DNA of 5,842 nt. It comes from Deltaproteobacteria bacterium. GTDB taxonomy: Bacteria; Desulfobacterota; Syntrophobacteria; BM002. Position numbers and translations under genes: made by a program. Location: the NCBI GenBank assembly GCA_017861095.1, contig JAGFXI010000136.1, positions 1-5,842 of the forward strand. Direction: 5' to 3'. Position 1 is the stretch's first letter; each line of letters opens with the position of its first letter. The notes under the pieces were generated by a model that was given only the letters and a program-made list of their open reading frames with translations, was not told where the DNA came from and ran no database searches. This document shows, piece by piece, positions 1-5,401 of this stretch.

Positions 1-702
1 CTGGAGCTCCTCCCAGGTGAACTGGTGGGGCTGATTGGTCCCAACGGAGCCGGGAAGACCACGGTATTCAACATGATCACGGGAAATCTCGTGCCCACGC
101 GCGGGACAATCGTCTTTGCCGGCAACCCGATTAATGGCGAGAAGTCCCACAGGATCACAGCCAGGGGGATCGCCCGCACCTTCCAGAACATTCGTCTCTT
201 CACCGACCTCACCGTCCTTGAAAATGTCATGGTGAGCTGCCATTTCCGTGTCCGCTCCTCGTTCCTGAGCGCCATCCTCGGCCTGCCCGGCTACCAACGG
301 GAGGCGAAAACGGGGGAGGAAACGTCATGGGAACTCCTCGACGTGGTCGGCCTGACGCACCTGGGAAGGGAGAAGGCGGGAAGTCTTCCCTATGGACAAC
401 AGCGACGGCTAGAAATTGCCAGGGCTCTCGCCACGCGGCCAAAGGTGATTCTACTCGACGAACCGGCGGCGGGGATGAACCCAGCTGAGACCGAATCCCT
501 CATCGAGCTCATCCGCAGAATCCGGCGGGAGTATGGACTCACCGTGCTCCTGATCGAGCACGACATGACGGTCGTGATGGGCATCTGTGAGCGGCTGAAG
601 GTACTCGACTACGGGCATACCATCGCCGAAGGGACGCCCGAGGAGATCCAGAACAACGAACGAGTGATCCAGGCCTATCTGGGAGAGCGGCGCCTTGCTT
701 GA
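1..702 (+). CDS. livG: Branched-chain amino-acid ABC transporter ATP-binding protein LivG, 5' end missing
   Basis: This is one of the two cytoplasmic ATPases of a LIV-type (HAAT) importer, which powers uptake of branched-chain amino acids or related amides and urea through LivH/LivM. The reading frame is open from base 1, so the first visible GTG (25) is internal; 233 residues are visible and roughly 20-25 N-terminal residues are lost upstream, judged from E. coli LivG (255 aa). In visible-residue numbering: Walker A GPNGAGKTT (13-21), Q-loop RTFQN (Q62), ABC signature LPYGQQRRLEIARAL (from 129), Walker B VILLDEP (149-155), and H-loop IEHDM (H187). The ending AEGTPEEI...VIQAYLGE is typical of LivG. 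All catalytic motifs are intact. The stop overlaps the livF start, so the two are translationally coupled. The substrate cannot be read from the ATPase alone. Confidence 0.95.
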   Translation: MELLPGELVGLIGPNGAGKTTVFNMITGNLVPTRGTIVFAGNPINGEKSHRITARGIARTFQNIRLFTDLTVLENVMVSCHFRVRSSFLSAILGLPGYQREAKTGEETSWELLDVVGLTHLGREKAGSLPYGQQRRLEIARALATRPKVILLDEPAAGMNPAETESLIELIRRIRREYGLTVLLIEHDMTVVMGICERLKVLDYGHTIAEGTPEEIQNNERVIQAYLGERRLA

Positions 703-1420
703 GATTCGCGATCTCCATGTGTTCTACGGTGGCATCCACGCCCTTCGGGGAATCTCCCTGAAGGTGGGAGATGGGAGCATCGTCACCCTGGTGGGCTCGA
801 ACGGTGCGGGGAAAAGCACGACTCTCCGCACCATTTCCGGACTGGTGAGGCCGAAGAGCGGCAGCATCACCTTCCTCGGCGAGGATATCGTCCGCGCTCC
901 CGTAGACGGAGTGGTCAAGCGCGGCGTGGTCATGGTGCCGGAGGGCAGGAAAATCTTCGCCAACCTCACGGTCTGGGAAAACCTCCGCATCGGGGCCTAC
1001 AACCGGAGCGACCTCAGGGAGATCGCTCAGGACATCGACTGGGTCTACTCTCTCTTTCCCCGCCTCAAGGAGCGGAGCCGGCAACTGGGCGGCACTCTCT
1101 CGGGCGGCGAGCAGCAGATGCTCGCCCTCGGCCGGGCGCTCATGGCCCGGCCGAGGCTGATCATGATGGATGAGCCCTCGCTCGGGTTGGCCCCTATCCT
1201 GGTCTCCGAGGTGTTCCGGATCATCAAGTCGATCAACGAGCAGGGGACCACCATTCTCCTTGTGGAGCAGAACGCCATGGGAGCCCTGGAGGTGGCCCAC
1301 TACGGCTACGTGATGGAAACGGGAAGCATCGCCATCGAGGGCAAGGGGGCCGAGCTCCTCGACAACCAACAGATCAAAGACTGTTACCTGGGGAAGGCCG
1401 TTGGGAGGGTGCAGGCCTAA
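695..1420 (+). CDS. livF: Branched-chain amino-acid ABC transporter ATP-binding protein LivF
   Basis: This is the second ATPase of the same LIV-type importer, paired with LivG under the membrane permeases. The 241 residues are full family length. Motifs: Walker A GSNGAGKST (34-42), the LivF-typical VPEGRKIFANLTVWENL stretch (81-97) in which Glu replaces the usual Q-loop Gln, signature LSGGEQQ (135-141), Walker B RLIMMDEP (154-161), and VEQNA (190-194) in place of the classical H-loop His. That last change is normal for LivF and is not damage. The start is TTG at 695, inside the livG end (8-bp overlap), with GGAG at 682-685 as ribosome site; it gives MLEIRDLHVFYGG, the usual LivF N-terminus. 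No other liv gene follows, so the permease and binding-protein genes should lie upstream. No convincing terminator follows the stop. Confidence 0.95.
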   Translation: MLEIRDLHVFYGGIHALRGISLKVGDGSIVTLVGSNGAGKSTTLRTISGLVRPKSGSITFLGEDIVRAPVDGVVKRGVVMVPEGRKIFANLTVWENLRIGAYNRSDLREIAQDIDWVYSLFPRLKERSRQLGGTLSGGEQQMLALGRALMARPRLIMMDEPSLGLAPILVSEVFRIIKSINEQGTTILLVEQNAMGALEVAHYGYVMETGSIAIEGKGAELLDNQQIKDCYLGKAVGRVQA

Positions 1421-1479
1421 CGGCGCGCGTCGTTCTCGTCTGAATGGGACACAGATCTCTCTATTCTCCCCCGTATGAC

Positions 1480-1656
1480 CCATAACGATTAACGATCAGG
1501 GATCAGGGACCAGCTCTCAGCGGTCAGGTTTCAGTCGTGGGCTTTACGCCTTGGGCCTTGCGCCCTCTGCCTACTGGCTCCCGTCTCTCTGGGCACTATG
1601 CTCCACGCCCTCCGCCCTATGCCATGGACTACGGACAACCGACAACAGACGGACGG
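1480..1656. repeat. Degenerate 7-bp periodic array in the livF-rarA gap
   Basis: The stretch can be cut into successive heptamers, each resembling its neighbour while the motif drifts. From 1480 to 1535 the shared core is NNTCAGN, with GATCAGG twice in tandem at 1494-1507. From 1543 to 1591 the units resemble CTTGCGC or CTCCCGT. From 1594 to 1656 they go from CCCTATG-like to CAACAGA-like. Comparing each unit by eye with the next gives 32/49, 26/42 and 34/56 identical bases in the three tracts, about 63% overall, where unrelated DNA would give 25-30%. A 2-base slip occurs at 1592-1593. No coding or RNA gene is seen here. The bases from 1421 to 1479 show nothing recognisable, and 1657-1689 is low-complexity pyrimidine-rich sequence. 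Function unknown. Confidence 0.6.
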
Positions 1657-1689
1657 ACAGGCTCTGCTCTTCTCTGTCGCCCTGCTCCC

Positions 1690-1864
1690 GAGGCAGGGGG
1701 GTCTACGGCGCAAAGCGCACTCGGAGCATCTACCTTCCTCTGCCGACGTGGGGGCCCCCCGGGCTTTCCACTACCACCCTGCTCGAAAGTCCCTGCCTCC
1801 CTCTCTACTCCCAATGGCGCGATCACGCCCTGGCTTGACGTCTTTGCAGCGCAGACCCCCCTGC
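1690..1864 (+). repeat. Dispersed intergenic repeat, copy A
   Basis: This 175-bp block aligns without gaps to the reverse complement of 4203-4377, at 139 of 175 identical bases by hand count (79%). Best-kept blocks are GAGGCAGGGGGGTCT at the start, GCTCGAAAG in the middle, and CAATGGCGCGATCACGCC near the end. A CACGCC/GGC..TG palindrome near the 3' end is imperfect here and perfect in copy B. One frame is open through both copies, but differences fall almost evenly on the three codon positions (13, 9, 14), so it does not look protein-coding. The block sits between heptad tracts and ends about 70 bp before the rarA promoter. It may be a MITE-like or REP-associated element; no terminal inverted repeat or target duplication was recognised. 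Confidence 0.75.
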
Positions 1865-1870
1865 TGCGAA

Positions 1871-1891
1871 GGTCCGACCTCCGACCTCAAA
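1871..1891. repeat. Short heptad tract after repeat copy A
   Basis: Three successive heptamers, GGTCCGA, CCTCCGA and CCTCAAA, differ from their neighbours at two positions each. This resumes the 7-bp periodicity seen before copy A, so heptad sequence lies on both sides of the 175-bp repeat. Directly after it, 1893-1906 forms a small perfect hairpin (GAGCC, loop GTCA, GGCTC) with no T-run. Confidence 0.4.
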
Positions 1892-1935
1892 CGAGCCGTC
1901 AGGCTCTGCCATCTTGCCCTAGGGATCCGGGTCCG

Positions 1936-1964
1936 TTGACAAACCCTGCCGCATGGGCTAAGGT
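1936..1964 (+). promoter_or_regulatory. Predicted sigma-70 promoter for rarA
   Basis: A perfect -35 hexamer TTGACA (1936-1941) is followed after exactly 17 bp by TAAGGT (1959-1964), which keeps the most conserved -10 bases (TA and the final T). Transcription would begin near 1971. That leaves about 40 bases of leader before the GTG start at 2013, and only about 9 before the alternative TTG at 1980, so the promoter also supports the GTG start. The weak -10 is the main doubt. Confidence 0.5.
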
Positions 1965-2012
1965 TTTCCAGAAAAATCCTTGAATTATGATGTCTATGGC
2001 AGGGTAGAGACG

Positions 2013-3362
2013 GTGAGGCAGGAGCAACTCTTCGATTCCGCCGCCGGCGAGAGAGAGGTCCCGCTCGCAGAGCGCATGCGCCCGAAAACCCTCGAGGAGT
2101 TCGTTGGGCAACGGCACGTTATGGCGCCGGACAAGGCGCTGGGCAGGCTTCTCGGGGCTCGGCGGCTCCAGTCCCTCACCCTGTGGGGCGCTCCCGGGTG
2201 CGGCAAGACTACCCTGGCTCGCCTGATCGCCCAGGAGACAGGCGCCTACCTCATCGGCCTGTCGGCAGTCACGGCGGGCGTCAAGGAAGTCCGGGCGGCA
2301 GTGGATGAGGCCGGACGGCAGTGGGCCCACTATCGGCGGCGGACCATTCTCTTTGTCGACGAGATTCATCGGTTCAATAAGGCCCAGCAGGACCTCTTAT
2401 TGCCCCACGTGGAAAAGGGGACCGTCGTCTTTATTGGGGCAACCACGGAAAACCCATCCTTCGAGGTGATTGCGCCCCTTCTTTCTCGAGCACCGGTTGT
2501 AGTCCTCGAACCTCTCGCCGAGGAAGAGCTCAAGGTGATTCTGAGACGGGCGCTGGTGGACAAGGAGCGGGGCCTCGGAGAGATCGCGGCCCAGGTGGAC
2601 GAGGCGGCATTCGACCACCTGGTCGGAGCGGCCGGGGGAGACGCACGCATCGCTCTGAACGGACTCGAGGCCGCGGTGCTCACTACCCCACCGGACGAGA
2701 CGGGGGGACGGCGGGTAACACTCCACGCGGTGGTGGACGCTCTTCAACGCAAGGCCCTGCTCTATGATAAGGAGGGCGAGGAGCACTACAACCTTATCTC
2801 GGCCCTTCACAAGAGTCTCCGGGGGAGCGATCCCGACGGCGCCCTCTACTGGCTGGCGAGAATGCTTGCAGCCGGGGAGGACCCCCTCTACCTTGCCCGG
2901 CGGATGGTGCGATTTGCCACAGAGGATATCGGCCTCGCCGACCCTCAGGCGCTCGTGGTCACCGTGGCCGCGCAGCAGGCCTTCCAGTTGGTGGGCCGCC
3001 CGGAAGGTGATCTTGCCCTCGCCGAGGCGGCGGTGTATCTCGCCACTGCCCCAAAGAGCAACGCCATCTACGTGGCTTACGGTAAGGCGACAAATGAGGT
3101 AGAGAGGAGCGGGAGTCTGCCGGTGCCGTTGAGAATCCGGAACGCCCCAACCGCCCTCATGAAACGCCTCGGCTACGGTCGAGGATATCGGTATCCTCAT
3201 GACCATGCTGACGCCTATGTGCCTGAGGGATATCTCCCCGAGGCGATCGAGGAGCAGCGGTTCTACGAACCGACCGAGCGTGGCTACGAGGCTACCCTGG
3301 GCGATCGACTGAAGCGCTGGCGGGGGCAGCGCCGTACGAAGCCCACGAAGGACACCGCTTAG
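2013..3362 (+). CDS. rarA: Replication-associated recombination protein A (RarA/MgsA, AAA+ ATPase)
   Basis: RarA is a cytoplasmic AAA+ ATPase related to clamp loaders and RuvB that acts at stalled replication forks and binds SSB. From the GTG at 2013 it is 449 aa, close to E. coli RarA (447). Motifs in this numbering: PLAERMRPKTLEEFVGQ at the N-terminus, Walker A GAPGCGKT (59-66), SAVTAGVKE, Walker B ILFVDEIH (112-119), sensor 1 GATTEN (142-147), arginine finger LLSR (R159), and sensor 2 GGDAR (R212). The C-terminal tetramerisation region has ISALHKSLRGSDPDGALYW (from 262) and RNAPTALMKRLGYG (376-389). GTG 2013 is preferred because AGGG (2001-2004) sits 8 bases before it and the N-terminus RQEQLFDS is family-like. 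A TTG at 1980 would add 11 residues without a well-placed ribosome site. All key residues are present. Confidence 0.96.
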   Translation: MRQEQLFDSAAGEREVPLAERMRPKTLEEFVGQRHVMAPDKALGRLLGARRLQSLTLWGAPGCGKTTLARLIAQETGAYLIGLSAVTAGVKEVRAAVDEAGRQWAHYRRRTILFVDEIHRFNKAQQDLLLPHVEKGTVVFIGATTENPSFEVIAPLLSRAPVVVLEPLAEEELKVILRRALVDKERGLGEIAAQVDEAAFDHLVGAAGGDARIALNGLEAAVLTTPPDETGGRRVTLHAVVDALQRKALLYDKEGEEHYNLISALHKSLRGSDPDGALYWLARMLAAGEDPLYLARRMVRFATEDIGLADPQALVVTVAAQQAFQLVGRPEGDLALAEAAVYLATAPKSNAIYVAYGKATNEVERSGSLPVPLRIRNAPTALMKRLGYGRGYRYPHDHADAYVPEGYLPEAIEEQRFYEPTERGYEATLGDRLKRWRGQRRTKPTKDTA

Positions 3363-3377
3363 TGCTTCGACGTGGGC
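3341..3377 (+). other. Stem-loop across the rarA stop codon
   Basis: GCCCACG (3341-3347) and CGTGGGC (3371-3377) are a perfect 7-bp inverted repeat, extended inward by AAG/CTT across a 3-base bulge. The loop contains the rarA stop. There is no T-run after it, so it is a poor intrinsic terminator. In mRNA it could modulate passage from rarA to the TPR gene 52 bp downstream, or it could be chance in GC-rich DNA. Confidence 0.3.
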
Positions 3378-3414
3378 GGGGGCAGCGGCCGGGCCGGGAC
3401 GATGATAGGAGCAT

Positions 3415-4002
3415 ATGGGCGGAGGAAGCCGAAAGGACTGGTTCTGCGGACGAACGAGGGGGCTGCTTCTGCTTGTGCTCCTGGCCGTGGGTTCGCCCTC
3501 GCTGGCCGCGATTACGGAGCTTTCACCTGCCGATGGAATCAGACAGTACGCGCAGTTGGTTAGGCTCTACCCTGAGAGTGCTCCCTACCACAACGCCCTC
3601 GGCTATTATCAATTTAGGGCTGGACATCTCAAGGAGGCTGAGACTTCGTATCTGAGGGCGCTCGGCATCGACCGCTGCTACGCCGTGGCCCATAACAACG
3701 TTGGGATTGTCTACCTCCACCAGCGGAAGCCTGAGCAGGCGGAAGCCCACTTCAGGCACGCTCTCGCCATCTCTCCTGCCTATGTCAAGGCGCAGTACAA
3801 TCTCGCCGTGGCGCTCTTTCGCCAACGCCGGTACATCGACGCGTTGAAGGCGTATCTGGTAGCGCGGAAGCAGGACAGGGGGTATGTTATTGGCAGGGAC
3901 GACCCGGAGAAGATGAAGGCGGCTTTCGAGGAAGCAAACAAAGATCCTGAGACAAAACTTGAGCTGGAACGAATCAGCCAGGAATACTCTTCTCCCAATT
4001 GA
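3415..4002 (+). CDS. Secreted tetratricopeptide-repeat protein
   Basis: The 195-aa protein has a Sec signal peptide: a basic N-region ending GRTR, a hydrophobic core GLLLLVLLAVG (16-26), and a likely cleavage after SLA near residues 29-31. Three exact 34-residue TPR units follow at 54-87, 88-121 and 122-155, with the usual small and aromatic pattern (for example NNVGIVYLHQRKPEQAEAHF). A charged tail rich in Lys and Glu ends the protein. TPRs act as protein-binding scaffolds; the partner is unknown, and the mature protein should be periplasmic or outside the cytoplasm. ATG 3415 is the first possible start because an in-frame TAG lies at 3406; AGGAG (3407-3411) is only 3 bases from it, closer than usual. 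It is probably co-transcribed with rarA, but nothing in the protein suggests a replication role. Confidence 0.85.
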   Translation: MGGGSRKDWFCGRTRGLLLLVLLAVGSPSLAAITELSPADGIRQYAQLVRLYPESAPYHNALGYYQFRAGHLKEAETSYLRALGIDRCYAVAHNNVGIVYLHQRKPEQAEAHFRHALAISPAYVKAQYNLAVALFRQRRYIDALKAYLVARKQDRGYVIGRDDPEKMKAAFEEANKDPETKLELERISQEYSSPN

Positions 4003-4055
4003 CAGGTTGGTGGGGGACCCCGGGAGGGTGGCAGACCATCCCTGCCTTGGCTGAG

Positions 4056-4078
4056 CGGAAGGCCGATCGGGCCTACCG
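4056..4078. other. Hairpin downstream of the secreted TPR gene
   Basis: CGG-A-AGGCC, loop GATCG, then GGCCT-A-CCG forms an 8-pair stem with one A/A mismatch. It lies 53 bases after the TPR stop and could end that transcript. The next bases are A-rich and not T-rich, so it is not a standard intrinsic terminator. Between the stop and this hairpin only GC-rich sequence is seen, with a weaker imperfect inverted repeat AGGGTGG/CCATCCCT at 4024-4042. Confidence 0.3.
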
Positions 4079-4099
4079 GAAAATTCTAGGCACTTGGAT

Positions 4100-4145
4100 A
4101 GGGTAGATGCTCTGGATGCGCTCTGCGCCGCCGGTTGTCCTGCCT
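4100..4145 (-). repeat. Truncated third copy of the dispersed repeat
   Basis: Read on the minus strand, this stretch begins AGGCAGG like copies A and B. At the same spacing it then carries CGGCGCA, AGCGCA and GAGCATCTACC, all found in copy A; 34 of 46 bases match copy A by hand count. Similarity then stops. It lies in the same orientation as copy B, 231 bp from it when matching landmarks are compared, as a truncated tandem unit would. Short length makes this less certain than copies A and B. Confidence 0.45.
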
Positions 4146-4162
4146 GCAACACCGGGAAGAAC

Positions 4163-4190
4163 CCTGTGGGAGCGGCTTACAGCCGCGATC
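4163..4190 (+). repeat. REP-like palindrome
   Basis: The stretch holds GTGGGA followed by a perfect 6-bp hairpin, GCGGCT (4172-4177), loop TAC, AGCCGC (4181-4186), then GATC. This layout, a G-rich GGAG-type lead directly before a short GC hairpin ending in CGCGA, matches the REP elements described in Pseudomonas and Xanthomonas relatives, which are mobilised by RAYT transposases. No RAYT gene is in the window. It sits between copy B and the truncated repeat unit, inside the 231-bp period, so it may be part of the larger repeat unit. Copy A has no REP-like sequence at this place. Confidence 0.5.
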
Positions 4191-4202
4191 GAGTGGGCTG
4201 CG

Positions 4203-4377
4203 GCAGGGGGATCTCCTCGGCACGGTCGTCACGCCAAGGCGTGATCGCGCCATTGATAGTAGCGAGGAAGACAGGGGCTTTCGAGCGGGATGGTGGTGGA
4301 AAGACCGGGGGGCATGTGCGTCATCCAAGGAAAGTAGAGGCTCCGAATGCGCCGTGCCTCGGAGACCCCCCTGCCTC
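4203..4377 (-). repeat. Dispersed intergenic repeat, copy B
   Basis: This is the inverted counterpart of copy A (1690-1864), with 79% identity over 175 bp and no gaps by hand alignment. It contains a perfect palindrome, TCACGCC-AA-GGCGTGA, at 4229-4244. The two copies bracket rarA and the secreted TPR gene in inverted orientation. A spurious + strand frame runs through this repeat into the next gene, which makes that gene look 112 residues longer than it is. Confidence 0.75.
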
Positions 4378-4429
4378 CAGCGACGGCCTTGTATGTAGGT
4401 CAGGAATCAGCACCCCGAGGGCTCGTGGT

Positions 4430-5347
4430 ATGGGACGGCGACTCCTTTGCTGTTGGGCGGTAGTGGCACTCCTCATCTTCGGGCCCGATCGGGCTCGAGC
4501 CCAGGAGAACCCCGACCAGCTCTGGGAGTTTGCCGGGCACCTTTATGAACAGGGGGATTTCTACCGGGCGGTGGGGGAATACCAACGGTTCCGGTTTCTG
4601 TTTCCTGATGATCCACGGGCCGGGGAAGGGGAACTCCAGATCGGCCGCTGCTACCGCCTCGGAGGCGATTTCGACAAGGCCTTCAACTCCTTCCTCGCCC
4701 TCTTACAGGGGGAACCACGGCGTCCCGAGGCAAGAGCGGCGCTCGTGGAGATGGTCGCCATGCTGGAGGCCCAGCGGCGGTACCGGGAGGCTGCATATTG
4801 GGGCGAACGGTTCGTCGCTCTCTACCCTGACGATCCGGAGCGCGAGGCGGTCCTTGTTCGCCTGGCCTGGCTGTACGTGGATACCGGCGACTACCGCCAG
4901 GCGGTGGCCACCCTGGGAAAAATCCCACCGGAGAGCCCTCGGTACGTCACGGCGCGATCCCTGATCCAGGTGCTGGAGGAGAGACCGTACCAGGCGCCGA
5001 AGTCGCCCGAGGTTGCAGGGACATTGGCGGCCGTCCTTCCGGGCGCAGGCCATCTTTACGTCGGCAGACCGCCCCAGGCGGCAACGTCGTTCTTTCTCAA
5101 CGGGCTTTTCATTTGGGGGGCGGTGGCGGCCTTCACCCATGACAGTCCGGTGCTGGGCGGGATCCTCCTGTTTTTCGAGCTGGGTTGGTACCAGGGGGGC
5201 ATTCGGAGTGCGGCTGCGGCGGCCCGGGAAGTCAACGCGGAGGATGAGAGGCGTTACCGGCAGGAGCTCAGGCGAGACTGCCGGCTTTCCTTGGGGGTCT
5301 TCCCCGGGCGGGATCAGGTGCTGTTCGCCTTGCGCCTCGACCTGTGA
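4430..5347 (+). CDS. Exported TPR protein with C-terminal PGAGHLY membrane module
   Basis: Counted from ATG 4430, the protein has 305 aa. It starts with a signal peptide (hydrophobic core LLCCWAVVALLIFG, likely cleavage after RARA at 21-24). TPR-like helices follow from about 31 to 175, with repeated GDFYRAV, GDFDKAF, RRYREAA and GDYRQAV turns and LFPDD/LYPDD linkers, resembling envelope TPR proteins of the YbgF/BamD kind. The C-terminal part has PGAGHLYVGR (204-213) and two hydrophobic segments at about 216-236 and 238-258, the second ending FFELGWYQGG. This recalls the small P-G-x-G-x-x-Y two-helix membrane modules (TM2/DUF5683-like) seen after TPRs in deltaproteobacterial proteins. Function unknown; an envelope scaffold is inferred. 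The start has GAGGG at 4417-4421, 8 bases upstream. The same frame is open back to 4094, but that extension reads through repeat copy B. Confidence 0.85.
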   Translation: MGRRLLCCWAVVALLIFGPDRARAQENPDQLWEFAGHLYEQGDFYRAVGEYQRFRFLFPDDPRAGEGELQIGRCYRLGGDFDKAFNSFLALLQGEPRRPEARAALVEMVAMLEAQRRYREAAYWGERFVALYPDDPEREAVLVRLAWLYVDTGDYRQAVATLGKIPPESPRYVTARSLIQVLEERPYQAPKSPEVAGTLAAVLPGAGHLYVGRPPQAATSFFLNGLFIWGAVAAFTHDSPVLGGILLFFELGWYQGGIRSAAAAAREVNAEDERRYRQELRRDCRLSLGVFPGRDQVLFALRLDL

Positions 5348-5362
5348 CCGGTCCGTATGGTG

Positions 5363-5368
5363 TATAAT
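5363..5368 (+). promoter_or_regulatory. Candidate -10 element before the sensor gene
   Basis: A perfect TATAAT lies in the 54-bp gap before the sensor gene, in otherwise GC-rich sequence, which makes it stand out. Transcription would start near 5375, about 27 bases before ATG 5402. No good -35 is found 16-18 bp upstream (the bases there lie around the previous stop codon), so it would need an activator or be a weak promoter. Confidence 0.4.
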
Positions 5369-5401
5369 CCCGCGTGATGGACAACTCCTGGACACGGCGG
5401 C

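Noticed and set aside
1419..1434. Possible terminator hairpin at the livF stop (AACGGC/GTCGTT)
   Set aside because: The stem is only 6 pairs including one G-T, the loop is self-complementary, and no T-run follows.
539..1483. 314-codon open frame on the minus strand
   Set aside because: It lies antisense to livG and livF, which have complete ABC motifs. Its translation shows no recognisable domain, and long antisense frames are expected in GC-rich genes.
1480..1891. CRISPR-like array
   Set aside because: The periodic units are only 7 bp and drift in sequence. There are no repeats of 24-40 bp with unique spacers and no cas gene.
1537..1983. Overlapping open frames in the livF-rarA gap, including one (1598-1939) whose peptide resembles that of a minus-strand frame at 4086-4328
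   Set aside because: The shared peptide comes from the 175-bp repeat. Differences fall on codon positions 1, 2 and 3 as 13, 9 and 14, with no excess at position 3, and similarity ends at the repeat edges while the frames do not.
2397..3206. 269-codon minus-strand open frame
   Set aside because: It is fully inside rarA on the opposite strand. The rarA product has every AAA+ motif and full length, so this is a shadow frame.
3523..4152. 209-codon minus-strand open frame over the secreted TPR gene
   Set aside because: The + strand frame has a signal peptide and three in-register TPRs; the antisense translation shows nothing recognisable.
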